In this document: one piece after another, positions 45,201-50,759 of the stretch
Position numbering within the stretch: position 1 is the first letter of the stretch
Layout of the letters: each line of letters begins with the position of its first letter
Source of the DNA: Pirellulaceae bacterium
Lineage (GTDB): Bacteria; Planctomycetota; Planctomycetia; Pirellulales; Pirellulaceae
Assembly (NCBI GenBank): GCA_020852965.1
Contig: JADYZV010000024.1
Span: 39,800 to 103,799 of the forward strand
Reading direction: 5' to 3'
DNA length: 64,000 nucleotides
Position numbers and translations under genes: made by a program
Notes under the pieces: generated by a model
Databases searched by the model: none
Told to the model about the DNA's origin: nothing
What the model saw: only the letters and a program-made list of their open reading frames with translations

Positions 45201-48137
45201 CAGTCCAATTTCACCATATCCAGCTCCTGGAAAAACGATGCTGTCCCAAATTTGATGGTCGTGAAGGTAGTCAAATAGACGCGGATCCAATTGGCATTGC
45301 CAGGTCGGTTTCTCCGATGCAACGCGTTGTCCCAGCAGCGGATGTGGGATCGGATCGAGTCGCTCGTGAGCGGACTGCTGTGATTCGAGCCAGTAGCTTG
45401 CATAGTTCCACGGGTACTTGGGCAGGCGAACCAATTCCTCCGACGACTGATTGACCGCCGCCCAATCGATGGGGACACCTAAGACATGCAGGCCAGCGAG
45501 GTTCGTGAGCATCTGCTCGGACTCGCGTGTCTTTCGCTTTAACGAATGAAAGACCGAACCTTGCTTGCCTTGCTCACTCATCACATCCATGATCGAGCTT
45601 TCCAGCGCAGGGTGTGGCCCAAGTTCCAAGAATAGTCGACCACCGGCACGCACCAGGTTCGATATGGCTGAAGCGAAAAGGACTGGCTGGCGAACATTGC
45701 GCCACCAATACATCGCGTCCAGCTTTTCGCCTGAAAGAAGAGACCCCGTGACCGTGGAGACAAACGGGATATGGGCTGGACGTGGGCGAATGTCAGACAG
45801 AACTGCTAAAAGCTCATCGCGAATCGGATCCATGTGATGGGTGTGAAATGCGTAGTTGATTCGCAACGTGCGGACGAACTTGCCATCTCTCTCGAGCCGT
45901 TCGACGACCGCTTCAATCGGTCCGCGATCGCCGGCGAGCGTTACCATGCTGGGGCTGTTGATCACCGCAACCTGAACCTGGTCGCTAATGTCGCCGATCA
46001 ATTCACTGGCTTCAGGGGCTGAAATCCCAACCGCAGCCATCCGGCCGTCGCCCCCAGCGGAGTCTTGCAATCGACTGCGATGGAAGATGATTTGCACAGC
46101 GTCGTCGAGTGAATAGACCCCAGCAACGTAGGCCGCTGCAACTTCACCGACACTATGTCCGATGACCTTGCTGGGTACGATGCCCCATGACTTCCAGAGT
46201 TCGGCCAAGGCAACCTGGAGCGCGAAAATTGCAGGTTGCGCAATACTGGTAAGGTGAATCCGTGAGCTTGATTCGGATTTCTGATTCATCATCTCGTCGG
46301 TAAGCGACCAAGACGCGAGCGGCATAAGCAACGCGTCTATGCTGTCGATTACGTCCCGAAAAACGGGTTCGTCTGCGTAGAGCTCACGCCCCATCTGCCA
46401 CCACTGGGCACCTTGCCCAGTGAAAACAAACGTGATGTCACCAGCGCTGGAGGCGGATTTCCCTTGAATGATTCCGTCACTTGCATTTTCGTCTGCCAGC
46501 CATCGAGTGAGTCGCGATCGCAATGGGTCGCCGCTATGTCCAATAACGACCAAACGGTTGTGATGTTGTTCTTTTCGGGCCCCGGCTGAATAGCAAAGGT
46601 CGGCAAGTTTTTGGTCGTCGTCGTTCGAGCCAAGCAAGTCTTTGATCCGTTTTGCATAATTGATAAGCGCTGTTTCGTCGCGGGCTGAGAGCGGGAGAAC
46701 TAGCGGACGATTGGCTCTCTTGGCAGGACTGCAGCCATTCTTCCCTGCCACTCCATGGGCCGCGCCAGCGAAGCCTGTGACTCGTCTTGGTTTTTCCGTC
46801 AAATGGCGTTCCACGCATGGGGCAGCTTCCAAGACGACGTGAGCATTGGTGCCACCGAATCCAAATGAATTCACTGCGGTAACCGGCGTAATCCCGTCGA
46901 GATGTGGCAAAGGCTGAAGGTCTCTCGCGACTTCAAGACCAAGACGCTCAAAAGGGATGTTAGGGTTGGGGGTCGCGAAATTTCGATTCGGTGGTACCGT
47001 GTCGTGGTGGAGCACCAGCGCGGCTTTTATAAATCCGGCAATCCCCGACCCTGATTCGAGGTGGCCGATATTCGTTTTCACCGAGCCAATCAAACACTTG
47101 TTAGCGTTCGCGCGGCCTTCGCAAAGCACATTGCCAAGTGCAGTCGCTTCGATCGGATCCCCAACCGGCGTTCCCGTACCGTGTGCTTCCATGTACGTCA
47201 CATGGGAAGGATCGATGTCGGCATCGCGGTAGGCTTTTCGCAGCATCGCTGACTGACCTTCGACACCAGGGACAGTCATGGAGGATGTGTGTCCATCTTG
47301 ATTGACGACCGCAGACCGGATGACCGCATAGATCGGATCACGACTCTCGATGGCATCGCTGAGCGGTTTGATCAAGACCATCGCCGCACCCTCGCCACGC
47401 ACGTAACCGTTCGCGCGCGCGTCAAACGCAAAGCACTCCCCGCTGGGTGACAACATCGTCGCCTTGCTGAAGCCGATCGTTGCATGAGGTGTAATGATTG
47501 CGTTGACCCCGCCAGTCAACGCTGCGCTGCATTGACCATCCCAAATGCTATGGCAAGCCTGACTCATCGCAACCAGGGCCGACGAGCATGCGGTATCGAC
47601 GGAAAGGCTCGGTCCCTTCAAGTCCAACAAGTAGGAGATTCGGTTGGAGGCTATGCTCTGCGTGGAGCCGCTGTTGGTATGCACGTCGGTACCAGCGTGA
47701 TTGGGCATTTGTATTCCGGCATAATCGTAGCCCGCTATGCCAACGAAGACACCGACCGGGTCACCCCGTAACGCGCTCGGTGCAATCCCTGCGTCTTCGA
47801 TGGCCTCCCAAGCGACTTCCAACAGCCAGCGTTGCTGCGGATCCATGCGAACTGCCTCGCGGGGCGAGATACCCCAGAACTGCGGATCGAACTGATCTAA
47901 GCGATCGAGAAAACCACCCCACTTGGTGATCATACGACCCGGAATCGCGCGATTGGGATGGTAGAAACGATCGCGATTCCAGCGATCATCGGGCACCTCG
48001 ATAATTCCTGACCGCCCTTCGATGAGTAGCTCCCAAAACGATGCTGGGTCCGTAACACCGCCAGGAAATCGGCAGCCAATACCCACCACTGCCAGTGGGG
48101 GACGTTGGAGAGAATTGTTGTTGAATTTGCGGATCAT
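36285..48137 (-). CDS. Hybrid polyketide synthase - nonribosomal peptide synthetase
   Basis: 3950 residues. Domains with approximate key positions: KS (DTACSS Cys 184; EAHGTGT; NIGHLE), AT (GHSVGE Ser about 662; YAFH suggests malonyl-CoA), DH (His in LHDHQIWDSIVFPGAGY about 957; HPAVLDACFH), C-methyltransferase (LEVGAGTGS about 1436), ER (HAGTGGVGQAA about 2002), KR (GGAGGFGLE about 2202; Tyr in SNYNAGN about 2351), ACP (GLDSLM Ser about 2510), condensation (MHHIVSDAWS about 2711), adenylation (YTSGSTGAPKG about 3214), PCP (GGDSMKS Ser about 3620) and thioesterase (AWSSGG about 3751). All main catalytic residues are present. It should build a reduced, methylated polyketide, join one amino acid and release the product through TE. 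The DH motif has Asp where Gly is usual. ATG 48137 begins just before KS. Confidence 0.97.
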   Translation of the reverse strand: MIRKFNNNSLQRPPLAVVGIGCRFPGGVTDPASFWELLIEGRSGIIEVPDDRWNRDRFYHPNRAIPGRMITKWGGFLDRLDQFDPQFWGISPREAVRMDPQQRWLLEVAWEAIEDAGIAPSALRGDPVGVFVGIAGYDYAGIQMPNHAGTDVHTNSGSTQSIASNRISYLLDLKGPSLSVDTACSSALVAMSQACHSIWDGQCSAALTGGVNAIITPHATIGFSKATMLSPSGECFAFDARANGYVRGEGAAMVLIKPLSDAIESRDPIYAVIRSAVVNQDGHTSSMTVPGVEGQSAMLRKAYRDADIDPSHVTYMEAHGTGTPVGDPIEATALGNVLCEGRANANKCLIGSVKTNIGHLESGSGIAGFIKAALVLHHDTVPPNRNFATPNPNIPFERLGLEVARDLQPLPHLDGITPVTAVNSFGFGGTNAHVVLEAAPCVERHLTEKPRRVTGFAGAAHGVAGKNGCSPAKRANRPLVLPLSARDETALINYAKRIKDLLGSNDDDQKLADLCYSAGARKEQHHNRLVVIGHSGDPLRSRLTRWLADENASDGIIQGKSASSAGDITFVFTGQGAQWWQMGRELYADEPVFRDVIDSIDALLMPLASWSLTDEMMNQKSESSSRIHLTSIAQPAIFALQVALAELWKSWGIVPSKVIGHSVGEVAAAYVAGVYSLDDAVQIIFHRSRLQDSAGGDGRMAAVGISAPEASELIGDISDQVQVAVINSPSMVTLAGDRGPIEAVVERLERDGKFVRTLRINYAFHTHHMDPIRDELLAVLSDIRPRPAHIPFVSTVTGSLLSGEKLDAMYWWRNVRQPVLFASAISNLVRAGGRLFLELGPHPALESSIMDVMSEQGKQGSVFHSLKRKTRESEQMLTNLAGLHVLGVPIDWAAVNQSSEELVRLPKYPWNYASYWLESQQSAHERLDPIPHPLLGQRVASEKPTWQCQLDPRLFDYLHDHQIWDSIVFPGAGYGEIGLAIAAQLFPDQAYVVEELEINKALFVSEDSVPTIRVSFDAEMKVFTVHSTVGNDAWDLNSRGRLIEMPADKPHTIDVATIRKSLTDHFDHEAYYADFDAAGYQFGPRFRQITNLWRVDGEVLAEITVPEEIRDTVDQYRIHPAVLDACFHVFKGMKKSVEEGDDPANHFYLPAHVRRIRLYSEHPSGRLWAHAKIVRYQEHSVISDIWVYDEEGNRVADILGFRVDRMKQGGHESDLDDLYFQHTWEKIKLRGSRTDGLCNFATTLDIVQQTSRLTSDVHARHNLANYYHDFAPRLEAVVHQLIQNAYLELGWNPSVGDRITLEEFTSQLQIVPQHHRLVRAQLGWLVEAGLLRVAEDDQWQVVRIPTSIDVASELDALEDEYPRAASEVNLQRTTGNVLAGVLCGDVDPVHLLFPGGSSDLLETFYVEAFDFPAYNELIPAAVEQAIKNLPGRRSLRVLEVGAGTGSLTKAVLPVLPSDQTEYLFTDVGPAFLSKAKHRFSDSPFIQYTTLDIERDPVAQGVPKGSVDFILATNVLHATADLKNTLGNLKLCLAPGGMLMFQEVVRRRAAWDNVFGLLEGWWKYTDTDLRPVSALLPREQWKSLLNECGFINVGCFHCSPNDAEAEQSVFIALAPQQSQPAGQSSEPQSETRCYLLFADQSGVAKNAAKVLRKRGHRVVILSSSRTDSEPDSEPGVDEFAISTTSQADLARVLSETIPQDQSLHGIIHCWSLDHPSAQQLSTETLAECQQTGVLSILKLAQSLAAIPFEMPPRVHIVTRGTHRVVDSDRVDGIASSPLVGIARVANNEHPQFRWTTIDLAHEPTTYEVDDLVDELLGGDDELEVAYRDQLRYGNRLRARKAQDIAKRTVNAVRDDGSIIPYRVETDRPGVLTNLSLNETVRREPQAGEVEVQIRAGGINFRDVMKALAMYPGNPVDLLWFGDDFAGTVLRVGEGVSDLQPGDEVAGMAPYSFRAFSTVDRRMLFKKPKHMSFEKAATLSTVFLTTHYAINHLARMQSGESILIHAGTGGVGQAAIQISQHIGLEVFATAGTPEKRQMLVDAGVPHVMDSRSLHFADQIMEATSGRGVDAVLNSLAGEFIPKSISVLAPFGRFLEIGKIDIYNNTRIGLEPLRNNISYFVIDLAQHLEHKPDFVASMFADLSERFERGDYQPLTHKTFPITRLVDAFRFMAQGKHVGKNILSFELDEIPIGSCSQDEFLLRADVTYLIVGGAGGFGLELAKWMTEHGAQNIVLLSRSGPRDDVSVDTIRSLQESGFNIVDARGDVTRKADVQRVIDGIQADMPPLMGVIHGAMVLDDEFMAELDDERFSNVLNPKVLGAWNLHEITREIPLEHFICFSSFSSLVGAAKQSNYNAGNFFLDALAHHRHSLGLPALTINWSALSGAGFVQRNEKTAQYLDKLGMKSLSMDEAFSVFQRMIARDPVQIAACRADWQSFARLSPLVANSKTFASLLETQHGGDSGGSIKPKLLAAPPAQRLAMLRNYVADQVGGVFGVEPGQVDRETSLTSLGLDSLMAIDLINRMESELGVSVPMGSVLRGPSLDELSEILLGLIGDSSTDESTETSETHSTSMSLAPIQKTTLSGDAFPLTEGQQALWFLYRLAPQSSAYNLTFSAKFTPQIDITAMEMAFKLLFKRHPLLDVTFSDIDGQPRQRYRRDGSVDFREHDTVALTKEELDELLVEHAIRPFDLENGPVIRLELFRTADGHVGLMTMHHIVSDAWSVTVLIRDLIESYFSIRAGRHPQLAPISIGFEDFVAWEQEHLASDMGEQMRSYWRQHIDGAPHNIDLPTDHPRPAIQSFRGATLGFKLDDDLTHQVLRAAAQQNVTLFTLLLSTYNVLLHRYTGQGDFLVGCPMAGRQHSELRQSVGYYVNPVPLRTRVDDDPTFFGYLRRTKEIVSSGLENQQYPFKRLVQEAGGARDTSRSPLFQVAFSMEHIPGFDEQGIAAFLIGEGGYKFHLGDVQMESIDLITRQAQFEIMLVVEEAGGNIYGCWQYNRDLFDAETIERLNEMYCDLLGQLTRDSAKRISQYSFATTLEFGRNGEDPDDEEPIDVRVQQWNQTERALRDHRLVHEQIEQQAARTPNDLAVVCGNDSLTYRELNVKANQLAWHLRFLGVGPDVRVGLAIQRELQLVVSIQAILKAGGAYVPLDPSYPQKRLHQITSTAELAIVVTDEAHREKFAGACEQIVCFDADQAVIAKQRDDNPPSSAGPGNLIYVIYTSGSTGAPKGVGVYHRGFANLIDWFTREFEIDSSDRSLVVTSHGFDLTQKNLFATLTRGGQVHLTHCQSFDPDTILDEIARNRISLLNCTPSNFYLLLSDSEKISQLDSLRTVFLGGEPIDLVRIAPWRKRSGFNTEFVNTYGPTECTDICSFYRVGPDNAEQTIPVGVPIQNVQTYVLGDELEQLPFGVTGELCIGGAGVGAGYLDDPQLTASKFVANPFEATERDRLYRTGDLCRYRKDGAIEFVGRMDDQIKIRGNRVELGEIETVLRTHSLISDCAVIAVDDLRGNRRLVSFIVPNNGHSDNDGLESDESLTSPDAMRHFLGDQLPAYMVPSIFVSLERLPLTSHGKVDRQALASIGSRSNHSDYVAPRSECETRLAQLWETVLGVDRIGVKDRFFDLGGDSMKSIELVIKIRQATGIDVPLAVLLQRDSVADMARYVEQKQDAVWSPVVPIQPHGQQPPLFCIHPVGGNVLCYAPLASALGDNQPVYGVQARGVEGTDQPLATMEAMVDEYLVAIREIQPSGPYHFAAWSSGGIIAYEIARRLIEDCEPVATVALFDSFAPALMQIDVEDDARILSELVRFLNRFYYLNIDLSYDTLAAIGPDERIAMTLVCAKQTGFVPEEFDETYMRRFLAVCKANLRAISHYVEVQQPQVPAVLYRALDPNGRSYSPDIDSTSDLGWGELLGRPIEVIDMDADHASMIAGDEVIQIARDLRGRISHGHVSIEATDSH

Positions 48138-48148
48138 GATGTTTGTCT

Positions 48149-48364
48149 TTAAACGATGAGGCTTGAGGGCAGCCTAGACAGCGAAAGTTGCCGAGGCCTG
48201 CATTGAATAGCTTTTTCGATGAGTTCGCCAACCAGGGAAGTCGCAAGCAAGTCGATCATCTTCGCAAATCCTTGCGTTGGACCGATTTCATTTTGGCGAT
48301 AGAGCTCCAAGCCTAGGCCAACGATCAAGGCGAAATGAATCATCGCTCGACCGAAATGCGACAA
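48149..48364 (-). CDS. Uncertain small ORF directly upstream of the megasynthase
   Basis: A 71-residue frame ending 11 bases before the megasynthase start. The sequence (LIVGLGLELYRQNEIGPTQG, then MIDLLATSLVGELIEKAIQC) looks helical and protein-like, with no recognised family. A second frame, 48288-48503, overlaps it (MDELGSKMSAALVFHRFPVA), and the two together could be one gene broken by a frameshift near 48360. Either way it would be read in the same direction as the megasynthase. It may be chance. Confidence 0.3.
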   Translation of the reverse strand: MSHFGRAMIHFALIVGLGLELYRQNEIGPTQGFAKMIDLLATSLVGELIEKAIQCRPRQLSLSRLPSSLIV

Positions 48365-48914
48365 TCAACTGGTAAAGGCTTTCTGTGGGGCGCTGCTCGG
48401 TGTCCGCCAGTGCCACTGGAAACCGATGGAAAACAAGTGCAGCAGACATCTTGCTGCCGAGTTCGTCCATTTGGTTGACACCAGCGTGCGTCTTTCGCAC
48501 CAACTCGAATCGCTGCAGTAATTCTTATCGCTGGGATTCGGAAAACGAATTAGAATACCTACTGGGGCAATCGGACCGCTCTTGCTTGCATAAACTGTAG
48601 TAGTCTAGCAGAATTTCCCTTCCTTCGGTGACCAAAGAACGGATGATTGCTGAGCCCTCTCGTGATGCACCGCCAGACGCCCACACAGACATTGTAATGA
48701 CTAACGGCGTCAACACAAAACAGAGTAGGTTTCTCTTTCGCTAATCCCCATTCCCTTCCAGCAAACCTTTCAGTCCAATCCAATTGAATTGCCCTACTTT
48801 ACGAATCCTCGGAAATTGCAGGAGTGCAATGAATCGCAAATGCTTCGAGACGCCTCTCCAACGATATCGCACGAAAAGTTGGACTTGCGGTCAATGACAA
48901 TCGTATTCCGGGAC
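48365..48914. other. Intergenic region between megasynthase and flavoprotein
   Basis: About 550 bases. No supported gene apart from the possible upstream half of the broken small frame noted at 48288-48503. It may hold a separate promoter for the megasynthase. Confidence 0.4.
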
Positions 48915-50759
48915 TCAGTCCAGCGTTGGCTGTTGATATGGAAGAATTGAACCGGCTAAGCGTCCCAAGTTCGATGTCGCGTGAAGGCCCGCTATGTAAC
49001 CGAAGACGAGGCCCGTGGCGATGGACATGCCATGGGATGGATAACGACCATTCAAGAAACTCGCCGCACACGTGCCAACCGCATACAAATTGTGCCAAGG
49101 ATTGCCGGCGGAATTCAAGACACGCGAGTCCACATCGCAAATCAGTCCGCCATGAGTACTGAACGTCGAGAGCCCGTAGATACAGGCATAGAGCTCATTC
49201 CCAACCAGGGGACACATGGTCCGAGACGGAAAGTTATGGTCGCGATCCGGTTTCATGAATCCCAGAACATCAAAAGCATTCTTGCCACGGCCAAATTCGA
49301 GGTCCTCTCCAGCTTGTGCAAATTCGTTGAATATCTTTTTTGTATGACGCAAATTAGCGGAAAAATCATCGGCCAGCCGGAACTTGCAGTCGTTGGATTG
49401 CAATTCTCGATCAATCTCTTCATGCAGTTTTGACTCATTCACACCATGAATTACATATTTCTGGTCGAACGGCAACGATATTCCGAAACCCCAATTCCGC
49501 TCCTTGAATCGTCGATCGCAAATGAGAAATAGAAACTCTCGCTCCGCATTGCCAACATGGTGCTGAGCGCGGTCGTGGTAGCTCAGTTTTTCGTTCATCA
49601 CCCGACGCCCATGGCGATCGACTATAAAGAAACTGTCGCCATATAGATAGAAGATCGGCTCGTGCGAAACCCCACACTTTTGCTTTGCCAACTGTAATAC
49701 TGTTTGGGCCAGCAGCGGACGTGGGTTTCGATCGACTTGAACATCGACATCTTTCAAGATCCGTATCGCATCTCCGTTGTTTGTGGAAGCAACGCAGGCC
49801 GATTTGATGGGATAGGAATCTTGGTCATGACGGTTGCTGAGCTGGTGAGAAAAGCAACCGCTGGCGAGAATCAGCGCGTCGTTGATTTGCCAAGTGATCG
49901 TTTGCCCTTGGTCGGATTTTACATCGACCGATTCAACACGGTTCCCTTTTGTCGTGACAGCCAAAAGTTCGTGGCGTTTCAATACCGGAACTTTCTGTCG
50001 TTTTAGATGTCTTCGGAAACGCTCGACCAAAATGAGTCCACTCCCAAACCCCCAGAACTTTGCAGGCAGTTTGGGCACTTGATCCACGATTGAGGAGCCG
50101 CTTCGAATCGACGTCATGTTTTGAACGACGTGCCACAAGTGGCTTCTAAGCCCTCGATAGAAAAACGTGGTCGTCGCGAACCAATCAAACGTTGCCCAGA
50201 TATGCTTCCCATACGGAACCGTGTTGAACTCGTTTTCCCAGTGATAGTCCCATGAAGAGCTGGCTGCCTGCATCAGTTCATCGTTAGTTGGTGACTGTTT
50301 TGCGTTGAGCGCTTGTCTCGCACATTCGACCGAATCTGTGGCCGAGAAGAAATACTGTTTGAAAATCTTGTTCAACTGCGTGAATGCTTGAACACGCTCA
50401 AGGGTCAAGTCGCGAATTACTTGTTGGCCAGCAGAAACGAAGCGCTCAACACGTTGGTACGTCTCCCTGCTCACGCCACACCACTGCCGGTCATTGTCAA
50501 AGCAATCCCAGCACTCGCTCAGTATAAATCGCACCTCATTCTCGTTGTCGCATTTAATACCGTTGGCAATGGCGAGATCGTTATTGGGAATCCGGATGCT
50601 GCCATTGGCAACGCAGGCGGTGCCACCAATTGCATCGGACTTCTCAATCAAAACTACCGACTTGCCTGACCAGGCTGCGGCTGTTGCCGCACTCAACCCA
50701 GCCACGCCAGCTCCGATAACAAGCACATCCACGTTCCGTGTTTGCATATCGTGTTTCAC
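48915..50759 (-). CDS. FAD-dependent dehydrogenase, 3-ketosteroid dehydrogenase-like
   Basis: 614 residues of the fumarate reductase / 3-ketosteroid delta-1-dehydrogenase flavoprotein fold. The Rossmann loop is VLVIGAGVAGLSAATAAAWS with the acidic VVLIEKSDAIGGTA; the C-terminal FAD end is LYAVGTCAASFLNGRYPSHG and MSIATGLVFGYIAGLHA, typical for ketosteroid dehydrogenases. No signal peptide. The frame start is GTG 50759, overlapping the stop of the upstream gene (GTGA); ATG 50747 is an alternative. It would introduce or remove a double bond next to a carbonyl. Lying upstream of the megasynthase on the same strand, it is a candidate tailoring enzyme (inference). Confidence 0.88.
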   Translation of the reverse strand: MKHDMQTRNVDVLVIGAGVAGLSAATAAAWSGKSVVLIEKSDAIGGTACVANGSIRIPNNDLAIANGIKCDNENEVRFILSECWDCFDNDRQWCGVSRETYQRVERFVSAGQQVIRDLTLERVQAFTQLNKIFKQYFFSATDSVECARQALNAKQSPTNDELMQAASSSWDYHWENEFNTVPYGKHIWATFDWFATTTFFYRGLRSHLWHVVQNMTSIRSGSSIVDQVPKLPAKFWGFGSGLILVERFRRHLKRQKVPVLKRHELLAVTTKGNRVESVDVKSDQGQTITWQINDALILASGCFSHQLSNRHDQDSYPIKSACVASTNNGDAIRILKDVDVQVDRNPRPLLAQTVLQLAKQKCGVSHEPIFYLYGDSFFIVDRHGRRVMNEKLSYHDRAQHHVGNAEREFLFLICDRRFKERNWGFGISLPFDQKYVIHGVNESKLHEEIDRELQSNDCKFRLADDFSANLRHTKKIFNEFAQAGEDLEFGRGKNAFDVLGFMKPDRDHNFPSRTMCPLVGNELYACIYGLSTFSTHGGLICDVDSRVLNSAGNPWHNLYAVGTCAASFLNGRYPSHGMSIATGLVFGYIAGLHATSNLGRLAGSILPYQQPTLD

